Positions 38,801 through 47,634 of a stretch of DNA of 64,000 bases are shown in pieces. How positions within the stretch are numbered: the stretch's first letter is position 1; each line of letters begins with the position of its first letter. Where the stretch lies: NCBI RefSeq assembly GCF_001570925.1, contig NZ_BCSP01000003.1, positions 62,001 to 126,000 on the forward strand, written 5' to 3'. The notes below the pieces were generated by a model. That model made no database searches and was not told the DNA's origin. It saw only the letters and a program-made list of their open reading frames with translations. The stretch comes from [Zimmermannella] bifida NBRC 103089. GTDB taxonomy: Bacteria > Actinomycetota > Actinomycetes > Actinomycetales > Microbacteriaceae. Position numbers and translations under genes: made by a program.

Positions 38801-40879
38801 CTTACCCGAAATCGCCATCTGGTTAATCGCCGCATCCAAGCGCTCATCGTGAGCGCGCAGCGCCTGCAGTACCTGCCACACGACCTCGTAGTTCTTGTTG
38901 TGACTCAGTGCATCGTGTGCCGAATCCGACGCCGGAATCGCAATCGGCAGAATGATGTAGCCGCACTGTTTGCCCTCGGCGCGACGCATCACGCGACCCA
39001 CCGCCTGCACCACATCGACCTGCGACTTACGCGCGCTCAGGAACAGCACCGCATCAAGCGACGGCACATCGACGCCCTCGCTCAGGCAGCGCGCGTTGGT
39101 GAGCACGCGGGCAACCGGGGCGCCACTGAGCGTTTCGGCAGGCGGTTCTTTCAACCAGTCGAGCATGCGTTCGCGCTCGGCTGATGACATGGTGCCGTCA
39201 ACGTGCATCGCCTGTACCGCGAGATCATCGGTCGGGTCGTCGTTAACGACGTTTTGCAGGTGCTCGTGTACCAGCGCCGGAAACTCGCTTGCGATCTGCT
39301 TCGACGCTTTAATGTCTTTGGCGAATGCTACCGCCCGGCGCATCGGCGCGATATCGTCACCGAAGCCCTCGGCGTACTTGCCCGACTCGCGCTTCGCAAG
39401 ACCGTTCCAACACCCCACGAGCTTCGAAACATCCGGCAACGTCAGCTCGTGATTGTGGTTCGCCATCTGTTTCTGGAACGAACCGGCCACCTGGTCTTCG
39501 CTCACCCCGAGCACGAGCACCTTGTAGTCGGTCAGCAACTGCGACTCGACCGCCTCGCCGAACGAGATTCGATACAGCACCTTGCCGAAGAGCGTCTCGT
39601 CGTCCATCGACGCGAGCACTGCATCCTGCTCTTTGGCCTTGTTCTTGACCTTGTCGTTGTAGATGCGCGGTGTGGCCGTCATATACACGCGTCGCGCCGC
39701 ATCGATGAACTCGTTATCGTGTACGCGCACGAACGCCGACTCATCCTCGCTCGCCAGCGTGACACCGGTGGTGCGGTGGGCCTCGTCGCAGATCACCAGA
39801 TCGAAACTCGGCAGCGCGCCGTTGCGCTGCGCCTGGCTAATGACGTCGATCGACTGGTACGTCGAGAACACCACAAGCATGCCCTCGCCGTGTTCTTGCC
39901 AAGTGTCGTACTCGGCCGAAATGCGTGCCGGATCGGTAGTCGCCGGAATCGGCAGCTGCTCGAGCGGCACGCTCGTAATGTCGCCCGTCTGCTTGCGGCC
40001 GACCGACGGGTCGGAACACACGGCGAGTGCCGTGAACGGCAGCTCGGGGTCGTGCTCCTGCGACCAATCAACGAGCGTCTGGTTGAGCAGTGCGATCGAC
40101 GGTACCAAGAACAGCATCGTCGAGTGGCCGTTCGCGAGGTCGCGGGTGACTCGCTCGGCGAGCTTGAGCGCCGTAAACGTCTTACCAGTGCCGCACGCCA
40201 TGACCAACTTGCCGCGCTCGACACCGGAATTGAACGCATCCATCACCGCTTCGATTGCCTCGTGCTGGTGCGGGCGCAGTCGCTTGCGCGTGAACGTCTG
40301 CGGTGCGTTCTCGGGGTGCAGCAGCGAATACGTGGACCAGTCGATGTTTGAGTGGCGGAACTGGTCGATGGTGATACGGCGCACCGGAGTCGTGCGGTTC
40401 TTGATTGCCTCGATTGCGTTTGCCGACCACTCGAGCTCGGAGGTGTCGAACCACAAGCCCTCGTCGATGCCCTGACGGCCGACGAACTCCAAGAATGAGT
40501 CGAGATCGCCCTTGCTTACCTTCTTGTTGGCCGCATAGAACTTGCACTGGATCGCGGTGATCTTGCCGGCAGCATCTTCGGCGATGAGGTCGGCGCCGGT
40601 GTCGGGCAAGCCCGCGCGGCCCGGCCAGTCTTTCCAGAGCCACACGTTGGTGTAGCGCCCGCCCCAGGTCAAGTCCAGGCGCAAGAAGTGCGCGGTGAGC
40701 TCTTCGAAATAGTTGCCCTGCATCCGCTTGGAATCAGAAAGCGCGCGGTACTCATCGAGCAGCTTGTCGAAATCGGTTTGCGAAGTGGCCGCAACTGGGG
40801 TTGTTGAATCAGCCGGAGAGAACGAAACCACGGTGTTGGTCTTTCGTGCGACAGGACGGGAATATCCACCAGTATGCAC
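35900..40879 (-). CDS. Type ISP restriction-modification enzyme (single polypeptide)
   Basis: A 1659-residue enzyme with the LlaGI/LlaBIII plan, in which one chain cuts, translocates, methylates and recognises DNA. Residues 55-135 are an Mrr-like nuclease (GADLIA with Asp97, QCK at 111-113). About 200-700 is a superfamily 2 helicase (Walker A CGTGKT at 228-234, DEAH at 365-368, motif VI VGRVMRRAEGKQ). A helical coupler follows. The N6-adenine methyltransferase has DPFVGTGTFITRLLQ and the catalytic NPPY in VIVMNPPYSVGQ. The last 400 residues should hold the target-recognition domain; DNA at about 36.75-37.6 kb is visibly AT-richer. Start uncertain: ATG 40879 lacks a good ribosome site. Confidence 0.88.
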   Translation of the reverse strand: MHTGGYSRPVARKTNTVVSFSPADSTTPVAATSQTDFDKLLDEYRALSDSKRMQGNYFEELTAHFLRLDLTWGGRYTNVWLWKDWPGRAGLPDTGADLIAEDAAGKITAIQCKFYAANKKVSKGDLDSFLEFVGRQGIDEGLWFDTSELEWSANAIEAIKNRTTPVRRITIDQFRHSNIDWSTYSLLHPENAPQTFTRKRLRPHQHEAIEAVMDAFNSGVERGKLVMACGTGKTFTALKLAERVTRDLANGHSTMLFLVPSIALLNQTLVDWSQEHDPELPFTALAVCSDPSVGRKQTGDITSVPLEQLPIPATTDPARISAEYDTWQEHGEGMLVVFSTYQSIDVISQAQRNGALPSFDLVICDEAHRTTGVTLASEDESAFVRVHDNEFIDAARRVYMTATPRIYNDKVKNKAKEQDAVLASMDDETLFGKVLYRISFGEAVESQLLTDYKVLVLGVSEDQVAGSFQKQMANHNHELTLPDVSKLVGCWNGLAKRESGKYAEGFGDDIAPMRRAVAFAKDIKASKQIASEFPALVHEHLQNVVNDDPTDDLAVQAMHVDGTMSSAERERMLDWLKEPPAETLSGAPVARVLTNARCLSEGVDVPSLDAVLFLSARKSQVDVVQAVGRVMRRAEGKQCGYIILPIAIPASDSAHDALSHNKNYEVVWQVLQALRAHDERLDAAINQMAISGKAPETIMVKTIDLAKKQRAPRRPGIGDDEFDPADRDEQTNDTAVALFGADFEAEWKDHIYAKLVEKVGDRLYWDDWARDIEVIAGRCITLIRAHLEGTRGAKGPFREFVRALGQTVNPEITDDEAIEMLAQHMITRPIFDAMFPEREFSAENPVSLKLNRVLDSFSENQAFENELEQLGAFYASITERIRNLPDVRSKQSLLVLLYDRFFSKAFPKLADRMGIVFTPVEVVDYILRSADVMCQAVFGKSLSDEGVNILDPFVGTGTFITRLLQLGLIKPQDLARKFQHELFANEIVLLSYYIAAVNIESVYREVCADAGLAEDAIVASTAAGFPGISLTDTFAMTERESEVAMGFFPENTERIETQLDSAINVIVMNPPYSVGQSSANDDNQNAKYPVLDAEIRNSYALRSTGGRKSQLYDSYFRAIKWATLRVKERGIIAFVSNNGFIDGNTADGVRLTWTEEFDEIFVFNLRGNQRTQGELSRKEGGKVFGSGSRTGVAITVLVKNGEGTPAGRVHYHDIGDYLDRETKLTALQVQSSIEGTEFVRITPNDAGDWINQRDERFPSFTPLINRAGDGFEQSLFRLSSLGLATNRDAWCYNFSRHAISTSVNRTIDTFNSCLADQQKILDPTRIAWSGTLDTRLRKQLPLDSRTGEIVTAAYRPFLAMHCYWDAALNHRQYRLPKLWPTAAQTNRAFCVNQRGGSAPLMTVMLPDLHLNGDSQVFARYIWEPVDAEDGGFNLDSLTASAEEVIVDGYRRVDNITDDALAMFQRVYDDATITKDDIFYYVYAVLHHPEYRERYAADLKKMLPRIPNLRGFHDYARIGRELTDLHVNYERVPAHPDIELQLAANTPSDEYDLFAIGTKKMSWTKRTSKTALRYNEYVTITGIPEAAENYEIGGRSPLGWIIDRYYIKTDKASGIVNDPNAWLREQQNPRYVVDLIASLVTLSLETQRLVAELPEFDVID

Positions 40880-40935
40880 CGGGCTGCCGACACCTGATTG
40901 CGATGCAAACGGTTCATGGCGCGGGTGTTTCTGCC

Positions 40936-41002
40936 TTCGTGACTCGTTTACTCGGTTTGGGGGACGAATTGCCCTTGTGAACGAGTAAACGAGTCATGAG
41001 CG
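40936..41002. repeat. Family B palindromic element, copy B3
   Basis: GACTCGTTTACTCG (40941-40954) and CGAGTAAACGAGTC (40982-40995) form a perfect 14 bp stem, flanked by TTCGT and ATGAG as in the other copies. It lies upstream of the type ISP gene. The bases from there to 41070 are G-rich and hold no gene. Confidence 0.88.
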
Positions 41003-41070
41003 CGGATGCGGCTGGTGGCGCGGGTACGAATGGTGGCGGTGCGGCGGGTGGTGGCGGCGCGGCCGCCTTG

Positions 41071-42912
41071 CTAGTCGGCGTAGTAGTCGACGACGGCTTG
41101 GATGAACACGGTGCGGCCGTCCATCGTGCCGAGACCCGGATCGCCGTAGGGGAGTGAGCCCTCCGCGATCATCGCGTTCACCAACGCGCTCAATTCCTCT
41201 GGTGACTCGGCGTGCAGCAACTGGTACGTGCCTGGCGCCGGACGCACCGGCTCGACAACCTCGAGGCGCTGCGAGACGAGCGCGCCCGCGCGACCGGGCG
41301 CATCCAGCGAACGACCCGCATCCAGCGAACGACCCGCATCCGACCAGCGACCCGCATCCGCCGACGCGCCAGAACCAGAACCGGCACCAAAACCAGCGCC
41401 AGCAGCACCAGCGCCCGGCCGAACCGCCGAAGCTGGCCCGGTCGACAGCATCCGCCGCGCCCGCGCAGGCCGCGAATCTGCCGTCGCGTGCACGCCGTCA
41501 AGCGTCACAATCTCACCGTGGTCGGGAACCACCGCATCCATCTCGGCAAACTCAGCCTCAATACGGTCGGCAAACGCTGCCGCCGTCTCGGCCTCGCCGT
41601 GCACCACAAACACCGTGCGCGGGCGCGGTTCAAGATCGCGCAGCCACGAGAGCAAATCATTCACATCGCCGTGCACCGAGAACTCGCGGTCCTGGAAAAT
41701 CTCGGCGCGCACCGGCACGTACTGACCGTGCATCTTGATCTTCGTCGCGCCCTCAACCAGCCCGCGGCCACGAGTGCCTACCGCCTGATATCCGGTGAAC
41801 GCCACCGCATTGCGCTTATCGGGCAGCATCGCCTCGAGGTGGTGGAGCACGCGACCGCCGGTCGCCATGCCGCTCGCCGCCACAATGATCGACGGCTCGC
41901 GCGAACCGGCCTTCGCCGTGAGCGCCATCGACTCGGCAGCATCGCGAATTAGCGTCAGCCCCGGGAACTCGGTGAACATCTCGGGCTCGAGGTCGCTGCG
42001 CAGCTCGTCGGGCATGCTCAGGTACACATCGAGCGCCGCATTCGCCATGGGCGAGTCGATATAGACCGGGCAGAAGGGGATGCGGCCGTCGCGACGCAGC
42101 TCCGCGATCGTTTTCAGCAGTACCTCCGTGCGATCGACCGCGAACGCGGGCACCAGCACCGAACCGCCGCGCTCGAACGTGCGGCGAACCAGATCGGCGA
42201 AGCCCTCGTGCGGCAGCGGCCCGAGTTCCTCGTGCACGCGGTCGCCGTAGGTCGACTCAATCAGCGCATACGGCGCACCCGGAGGCGTGCCGCGGTCCTT
42301 CAACACGGGGTGGTCGTGGCGGCCGAGGTCGCCAGAGAACACCACCGAAGTCGTGTCGGTCCACATCGTCACCGATGCCGAACCAATAATGTGGGCGGCG
42401 CGAGTGAACCGAGCCACAATGCCGTCCTCAAGATCGAGATCCTCATCGAACGGCACCGGCACCAGCAGCGGCAGGGTGCGTGCAACATCGGCCATCGTGT
42501 AGAGCGGCAGCGCGGGCTTGTGCTTCGAGTACCCGCCCTTGTTCGCATCCTTCGCATCCTGCTCTTGGATCTTCGCACCGTCGCGCAGCACGATCTCAGC
42601 CAGGCGCACGGTGCCCTCGGTGGCGAAGATCGGGCCGTTGAAGCCCTGCGCCACCAGGCGCGGCAGCAGACCGACGTGGTCCATGTGCGCGTGTGTCAGC
42701 ACCACATCCGTAATCGTCGCCGGATCGACCGGGAACGGCTCCCAGTTCAACTCGCGCAGCTTCTTGAGCCCCTGGAACATGCCGCAGTCGATCAGCAAGC
42801 GGCGCTCGCCAACGGTCAGCAAAAACTTCGAGCCGGTGACATTCTTCGCACCACCGAGAAATTGCAGGGTCGTGTGGGCTGGGGCAGCACTGGCTGAGTC
42901 AAGCGGTTCCAT
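41071..42912 (-). CDS. MBL-fold / beta-CASP hydrolase with RMMBL domain
   Basis: Metallo-beta-lactamase-fold protein of the CPSF73/YsdC-like RNA-processing group, 613 residues. Zinc motifs are THAHMDHVGLL (motif 2), AAHIIGSASV (motif 3) and FSGDLGR (motif 4). The beta-CASP insert follows (SVLVPAFAVDRTEVLL, IIVAASGMATGGRVLHHLE), then an RMMBL region (VFVVHGEAETAAAFADRI). Likely an RNase-type hydrolase; substrate unknown. About 100 extra C-terminal residues are low in complexity and include three 6-residue repeats. The gene stands alone. Confidence 0.85.
   Translation of the reverse strand: MEPLDSASAAPAHTTLQFLGGAKNVTGSKFLLTVGERRLLIDCGMFQGLKKLRELNWEPFPVDPATITDVVLTHAHMDHVGLLPRLVAQGFNGPIFATEGTVRLAEIVLRDGAKIQEQDAKDANKGGYSKHKPALPLYTMADVARTLPLLVPVPFDEDLDLEDGIVARFTRAAHIIGSASVTMWTDTTSVVFSGDLGRHDHPVLKDRGTPPGAPYALIESTYGDRVHEELGPLPHEGFADLVRRTFERGGSVLVPAFAVDRTEVLLKTIAELRRDGRIPFCPVYIDSPMANAALDVYLSMPDELRSDLEPEMFTEFPGLTLIRDAAESMALTAKAGSREPSIIVAASGMATGGRVLHHLEAMLPDKRNAVAFTGYQAVGTRGRGLVEGATKIKMHGQYVPVRAEIFQDREFSVHGDVNDLLSWLRDLEPRPRTVFVVHGEAETAAAFADRIEAEFAEMDAVVPDHGEIVTLDGVHATADSRPARARRMLSTGPASAVRPGAGAAGAGFGAGSGSGASADAGRWSDAGRSLDAGRSLDAPGRAGALVSQRLEVVEPVRPAPGTYQLLHAESPEELSALVNAMIAEGSLPYGDPGLGTMDGRTVFIQAVVDYYAD
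41300..41353. repeat. 18 bp in-frame tandem repeat inside the MBL-fold gene
   Basis: Three units, the first two identical (GCATCCAGCGAACGACCC), the third diverged. Each encodes six residues, DAGRSL or DAGRWS, in the disordered C-terminal part of the hydrolase. The unit contains the genome-favoured GCATCC hexamer. Confidence 0.85.
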
Positions 42913-43075
42913 GACCTCATGCTGCCAGCCTTGGCTTAACGGGGTGTCAATGTTCGCACTGTCATAAATTCCGCTTCAACGGATGCGAATGTTCCGAAAT
43001 GCGCGGGACTTGGTGTCCGCTCGCGCATCAATGGAGGCGGACGGCTGGCTTGCGTTGGCGGCGTCGAGGAACCGT

Positions 43076-43150
43076 GTCGTTTGGCTCATCATTTCCGACC
43101 CTTATAGGAACAAACCCGCAATAACTACCGATATTGATGAGCCAAACGAC
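43076..43150. repeat. Family A palindromic element, copy A2
   Basis: 75 bp with perfect 16 bp ends GTCGTTTGGCTCATCA and complement, between the MFS exporter and MBL genes. It is the GTCGTTT end subtype. Its interior is AT-richer than the other copies. The rest of this 280 bp gap shows nothing. Confidence 0.92.
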
Positions 43151-43194
43151 GTTGCACGTTAGCGGTCGGGAATCACAAGCCGTCGCAGACCCGG

Positions 43195-44961
43195 CTAGTC
43201 GGCAACCGGGTCGCTCAGCGAGGCCGGCACGACATCCTCCACCGTCGTCTTCAGCGGCGCTTCGTGCACGAAGCACAGCAGCACAAACGTGGCGATCCCG
43301 AGCGGCACCATCATCAAGAAGATCGGCAGCAGCGCCTCGTTGTAGGCACCAATAATCGCGTCATGCAGCGGGGCAGGCAGCGTCGAAACCAACTCCGGAG
43401 TCAGCGAACGCATCGACGCACCACCCGAACCTGCCGCACCCGCACCGAGCCCGGCCATCCGCTCAGCCCAGAACTCTTGCAGGCGCTGCACAAACAGCGA
43501 GCCCACAACGGCTGAGCCCACGGTCGCGCCAACCTGGCGGAAATAGTTGTTCGCGGCGGTCGCCGTGCCCACAATCGCGTGCGGGAACGAGTTCTGCACG
43601 ATCAGCGTCAGAATCTGGTTCGACAACCCGAGCCCGATGCCAAAGATCGCGAGCACCGCGCACATCCACCACACTGCGCTATCGGTGTGCAGGGTCGAGA
43701 GCAGCCACAGTCCGAGCGTCATGACCAGCGCGCCAACGATCGGGTAGATCTTGTAGCGCCCGGTCTTGGTCACCAATCGCCCGGTCGCAACCGCGGTCAC
43801 GAGCATGCCGGCCATCATCGGCACCAGCAGCAGGCCGGATTCGGTCGGGCCGAGCCCGGTCACCATCTGCAGGTAGGTGGGGAAGTAGCCGAGCGCGCCG
43901 AACATGGCGACGCCGATCATCGCCGCAGCAACGGTCGTCAGCGTGAAGTTGCGGTCGGTAAACATGTGCAGCGGTACCACCGGATGCGCCGCGCGCGTTT
44001 CGACATACGCAAAGATCGCTGAGATGGCCACGGTTGCGAGCCCCAACCCGATGATCTCGGGAGAGCACCAGTCGTAGGTGTGGCCGCCCCAGGTGCACAT
44101 GAGCACGAGCGTCGTCGTCGCGGCGGCAAGCAGCGACATGCCGAGGTAGTCGATCTTGGCGCCCGCACCAACGTGACGCTTCGGTAGGTGCAAGAACGCG
44201 ATGACGGCAGCGAGTGCGAGGATGCCGAGTGGCAGGTTCATCCAGAACGCCCAGCGCCAGCCCGGTCCTTCGGTAATCCAGCCGCCCAAGAGCGGGCCAG
44301 CAACCGACGACACCGCGAACACCGCGCCCATGAACCCGACGTACTTGCCGCGCTCGCGGGCGGGAACGACGTCGGCGATGCACGCTTGCGACAGGATCAT
44401 CAGTCCGCCACCGCCGAGGCCCTGCATCACGCGTGCGCCAACCAGCCACCAAATATTGCCGGCAAGCGCACCAATAACCGAGCCGCCCATGAACAGCGAA
44501 ATCGCGATGAGCAGCAGCGGCTTGCGGCCGAACTGGTCTGACAGCCGTCCGTAGATCGTCATGGTGATCGTCGACGCGAGCAGGTAGCTCGTCACCACCC
44601 AGGTCATCTGGTCGACGCCGCCGAGGTCACCAACGATCGTTGGCAGCGCCGCCGAGAGTACCGTCTGGCTGAGGGCGGCCATCAGCATGGTCGTCATCAG
44701 CCCAATAAAGAGGGGCACGACGGATGCGCGGGGTTCCGTCGACGGTGACGGATCTGCGGTACCGGTACCGGCCGCATCCTGCACCGGGATGCCGCCGGTT
44801 GCGAGGGTGCGAACCTGCGTGTCGTTCGCCGGTACCGCGACGAGGTCAACGGGTGCGGTGTTGGTCGTGAGTGGTTCGGGTGGTGCGGCCTTTGGTGCAG
44901 GGATCGACGCGGCGGCGTCGGTCGTGCCGGTGCGCGGAGTCGGGGTGTCGGAGTGTTGCAA
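43195..44961 (-). CDS. MFS multidrug exporter, DHA2 (EmrB/QacA) type
   Basis: Proton-driven efflux pump in the cytoplasmic membrane, 588 residues and probably 14 helices. Signature stretches are LSQTVLSAALPTIVGDLGGV, the motif A loop GRLSDQFGRKPLL, ARVMQGLGGGGLMIL (motif B region) and VAGPLLGGWI (motif C, drug/H+ antiporters). About 80 N-terminal residues are a polar Ala/Pro/Thr-rich extension. Start TTG 44961 has GAAGGA upstream. It diverges from a MarR regulator, the usual arrangement for a drug-inducible exporter. Substrate unknown. Confidence 0.9.
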   Translation of the reverse strand: MQHSDTPTPRTGTTDAAASIPAPKAAPPEPLTTNTAPVDLVAVPANDTQVRTLATGGIPVQDAAGTGTADPSPSTEPRASVVPLFIGLMTTMLMAALSQTVLSAALPTIVGDLGGVDQMTWVVTSYLLASTITMTIYGRLSDQFGRKPLLLIAISLFMGGSVIGALAGNIWWLVGARVMQGLGGGGLMILSQACIADVVPARERGKYVGFMGAVFAVSSVAGPLLGGWITEGPGWRWAFWMNLPLGILALAAVIAFLHLPKRHVGAGAKIDYLGMSLLAAATTTLVLMCTWGGHTYDWCSPEIIGLGLATVAISAIFAYVETRAAHPVVPLHMFTDRNFTLTTVAAAMIGVAMFGALGYFPTYLQMVTGLGPTESGLLLVPMMAGMLVTAVATGRLVTKTGRYKIYPIVGALVMTLGLWLLSTLHTDSAVWWMCAVLAIFGIGLGLSNQILTLIVQNSFPHAIVGTATAANNYFRQVGATVGSAVVGSLFVQRLQEFWAERMAGLGAGAAGSGGASMRSLTPELVSTLPAPLHDAIIGAYNEALLPIFLMMVPLGIATFVLLCFVHEAPLKTTVEDVVPASLSDPVAD

Positions 44962-44994
44962 GGTGTCCTTCGTGGCGTCGCGGATCGCAACGCG

Positions 44995-45045
44995 TTGAGT
45001 TCGAATTGGAATCCAATCCTAGCGCGAGTTCGAATTTGAACTCAA
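44995..45045. promoter_or_regulatory. MarR operator region between the exporter and its regulator
   Basis: TTGAGTTCGAATT at 44995-45007 recurs in inverted form as AATTTGAACTCAA at 45033-45045 (12 of 13). The second site also reads GAGTTC-N6-GAACTC (45026-45043), and ATTGGAATCCAAT (45005-45017) is a further palindrome. The divergent exporter and marR promoters must lie here. Confidence 0.65.
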
Positions 45046-45062
45046 GGGGTATGGTGGGCGGT

Positions 45063-45563
45063 ATGGCTGAACCGCACGCACCTGCTGAACGCACTGCATC
45101 CGCTGCGCCGCTCACTGCCGAAGAGATCGCAGCGTTCCGTGGGCTGCTCAAGAGCGGTGCGCTGCTGCGCCGCGAAGCCGGTCGGGTGCTCGCCGAAAAC
45201 AGTGACCTCACCGGCGTGCAATACGAGATCTTGCGGCACCTCGGCAGCGAGTCGGCAGGCCTGCGGATGCACGAACTCGCGGATCGCTGCGTCCATTCGC
45301 GCTCCGGACTCACGTATCAGGTCACGCAGCTTGAGCGCATGGGGCTCGTCGCGCGTTGCACCGCCGACAACAACGAGCGCGCCGTCATCGCCAAACTCAC
45401 GGAGAGCGGCGAAGAAATGCACGAGAAACTTCGCCGCGTGCACACCGAACTGCTGCGGGAAACCTTCTTTTCGCACCTAAACGACGAAGAACTGCGCACG
45501 CTCACCACCATTACGCAACGAATCTGTCGGGGAATCGAAGCCGGTCTGGAAGAATCGAACTAG
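45063..45563 (+). CDS. MarR-family transcriptional regulator
   Basis: 166-residue winged-helix repressor. Residues about 50-110 give the DNA-binding part: NSDLTGVQYEILRHLGSESA, LRMHELADRCVHSRSGLTYQ and VTQLERMGLVARCTADNNER, the last being the wing. ATG 45063 is the likely start; ATG 45051 is an in-frame alternative. It is divergent from the DHA2 exporter, with inverted repeats between them, so it probably represses that pump and itself. Ligand unknown. Confidence 0.88.
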   Translation: MAEPHAPAERTASAAPLTAEEIAAFRGLLKSGALLRREAGRVLAENSDLTGVQYEILRHLGSESAGLRMHELADRCVHSRSGLTYQVTQLERMGLVARCTADNNERAVIAKLTESGEEMHEKLRRVHTELLRETFFSHLNDEELRTLTTITQRICRGIEAGLEESN

Positions 45564-45625
45564 CGATTCTGCAGCCGAACCCGGACGCATCCAGAAGTTC
45601 GCTCGCTCACATCTAGGGGAACACC

Positions 45626-46306
45626 ATGGCACACGAACACGAAGCGCACACCGGAGCAGCAAGCCGCCTCAACTGGCTGCGCGCGGGCGTGCGCGGCGCG
45701 AACGACGGCATCGTCTCGGTTGCCTGTATTTTGCTCGGCATCATCGCCGCCAACGCTGACCAGCAGCAGATCCTCCTTGTGGGCCTCGCTGCCACCATCT
45801 CGGGTGCCGTTTCGATGGCACTCGGCGAGTACGTCTCGGTCTCGACCCAGCGCGACACCGAACGTCGACTCATCCAGAAAGAAAAGGATGAACTCGCTAC
45901 GATGCCCGTCGAAGAGCACGAAGAACTCGTGGAGATTCTCGAGGGCTACGGCATTGAGCGGGGCACGGCGGATGTGGCGGCACGCCAGATCGAATCAAAG
46001 GGCGCGCTGCAAGCCCACTTGCGTCTCGAACTCGGCATCGATGAAGAAGACCTCACGAACCCGTGGGCTGCCGCACTCTCGTCGGCCGTGGCATTCACGC
46101 TCGGCGCCGCGCTGCCGCTGCTCGCCGCGCTCTTCTTGCCTGCCGGCATCGTGACCGCGGTCACGCTCGTGACGCTGGCCGTCACCGGATTCGTGAGCGC
46201 AAAGCTCAGCGACACCTCGAGGAAGCTCGCGGTCGCACGCCTCGTCATCGGTGGTGCGCTGGGACTTGCGATCACGTACGGTGCGGGTGTGCTGTTCGGC
46301 GCATAG
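45626..46306 (+). CDS. VIT1/CCC1-family iron or manganese transporter
   Basis: Membrane transporter of 226 residues with about five helices. The first helix has the metal-binding pattern RAGVRGANDGIVSVACILLG and the second SGAVSMALGEYVSVSTQRDT, both diagnostic for the VIT family. Between helices 2 and 3 is a Glu-rich cytosolic segment (KDELATMPVEEHEELVEILE). The C-terminal helices end GALGLAITYGAGVLFGA. ATG follows AGGGGAACACC. Fe2+ or Mn2+ export is the family role; the metal here is inference. Confidence 0.9.
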   Translation: MAHEHEAHTGAASRLNWLRAGVRGANDGIVSVACILLGIIAANADQQQILLVGLAATISGAVSMALGEYVSVSTQRDTERRLIQKEKDELATMPVEEHEELVEILEGYGIERGTADVAARQIESKGALQAHLRLELGIDEEDLTNPWAAALSSAVAFTLGAALPLLAALFLPAGIVTAVTLVTLAVTGFVSAKLSDTSRKLAVARLVIGGALGLAITYGAGVLFGA

Positions 46307-46487
46307 CCGCGTCGGGTTAGCAGTATTGGGGCAGCAGTAGCGGGGATGCGTTTCGTCACGACCCTGCCGACGACCCGCATCCGTGCTGCTCACGTTCCGC
46401 ATCCGCGCCGCCGACTCTGTGCACACATGTTGCCGACTTGCTGCCCAAACGCACTGCACTCTCCGCCCACTCTGCGCGGCAGCCAAC

Positions 46488-46493
46488 TAGACT
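46488..46493 (+). promoter_or_regulatory. -10-like hexamer of guaB3 (leaderless module)
   Basis: TAGACT, six bases before the guaB3 GTG, with no ribosome site between. Confidence 0.5.
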
Positions 46494-46499
46494 GTGCTC

Positions 46500-47618
46500 G
46501 TGACTGAAATTGAGATTGGCCGCGCAAAGCGAGCACGCAAGGTCTATGCCCTCGACGACATCGCGATTATCCCGTCGCGACGCACCCGCGATCCCGAGGA
46601 CGTATCGACGACCTGGAAGATCGACGCATTCAGCTTCGATTTTCCGTTCCTCGCGGCGCCGATGGACTCGGTCACGAGCCCCGCTACCGCAATCGCCATG
46701 GGCAAGCTCGGCGGTCTCGGTGTCCTCGACCTCGAAGGCTTGTGGACCCGCTACGAGAACCCCGAACCGCTGCTCGAAGAAATCGCGCAGCTGCCGGCGG
46801 TCGAAGCGACCAAGCGCATCCAGCAGATTTACCAGGAGCCCATCAAGGGCGAGCTCATCAAGGCTCGCCTGCAGGAGATTCGCAACGCCGGTGTCGTCGT
46901 TGCCGGTGCCCTCTCGCCGCAGCGCACGCAGGAACACTACGCAGACGTGCTCGCTGCTGGCGCCGACATCTTCGTGATCCGTGGCGCCACGGTTTCGGCT
47001 GAACACGTCTCGCAGAACCGTGAACCGCTCAACCTCAAGAAGTTCATTTACGAACTCGACACTCCCGTCATCGTTGGTGGTGCCGCGAGCTACTCGTCGG
47101 CACTGCACCTCATGCGCACCGGTGCAGCCGGTGTACTCGTCGGTTTCGGCGGCGGCGCTGCTTCGACCACCCGCCGCGTGCTCGGTATTCAGGCGCCAAT
47201 GGCGACCGCGATCGCCGATGTTGCCGGCGCCCGCCGCGACTACATGGATGAATCGGGCGGTCGCTACGTGCACGTTATTGCCGACGGTGGTTTCGGCCAC
47301 TCGGGGGCCATGGTTCGCGCCTTCGCCTGCGGTGCGGATGCGGTCATGCTCGGCGCCGCGTTTGCGCGCGCCGAAGAAGCTCCCGGTCGCGGCTTCCACT
47401 GGGGTGCTGAAGCACGTCACACTCACCTGCCGCGCGGCAACCGCGTTGAGATCGGCCAGGTCGGCTCGCTCGAATCGATCCTGCACGGCCCAGGCGCCTA
47501 CGCCGACGGTTCGCAGAACCTTGTTGGTGCGCTGCGTTTCGCCATGGCGACTACCGGGTACACCGAACTCAAGGCGTTCCAGCGTGCCGACATTGCCGTA
47601 ACGCACGCCGGTAAATAG
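46500..47618 (+). CDS. guaB3: GuaB3 family IMP dehydrogenase-like protein
   Basis: A 372-residue IMPDH paralogue typical of Actinobacteria, without the CBS domains found in GuaB. The N-terminus (MTEIEIGRAKRARKVYALDD, IAIIPSRRTRDPEDV) and the barrel start FPFLAAPMDSVTSP are characteristic; later come GVLVGFGGGAASTTRRVLG and VIADGGFGHSGAMVRA. A cysteine loop like that of GuaB is not evident. The reaction of GuaB3 in Actinobacteria is not firmly settled. GTG 46500 is chosen because TAGACT precedes it by six bases; GTG 46494 is the alternative. SURF1 follows 16 bases later. Confidence 0.88.
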   Translation: MTEIEIGRAKRARKVYALDDIAIIPSRRTRDPEDVSTTWKIDAFSFDFPFLAAPMDSVTSPATAIAMGKLGGLGVLDLEGLWTRYENPEPLLEEIAQLPAVEATKRIQQIYQEPIKGELIKARLQEIRNAGVVVAGALSPQRTQEHYADVLAAGADIFVIRGATVSAEHVSQNREPLNLKKFIYELDTPVIVGGAASYSSALHLMRTGAAGVLVGFGGGAASTTRRVLGIQAPMATAIADVAGARRDYMDESGGRYVHVIADGGFGHSGAMVRAFACGADAVMLGAAFARAEEAPGRGFHWGAEARHTHLPRGNRVEIGQVGSLESILHGPGAYADGSQNLVGALRFAMATTGYTELKAFQRADIAVTHAGK

Positions 47619-47634
47619 GAGTTGGCGCACCACC

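Noticed and set aside
43264-44541. Plus-strand frames within the MFS exporter gene
   Set aside because: They are His/Arg/Glu-rich shadows of the 14-helix exporter on the minus strand.
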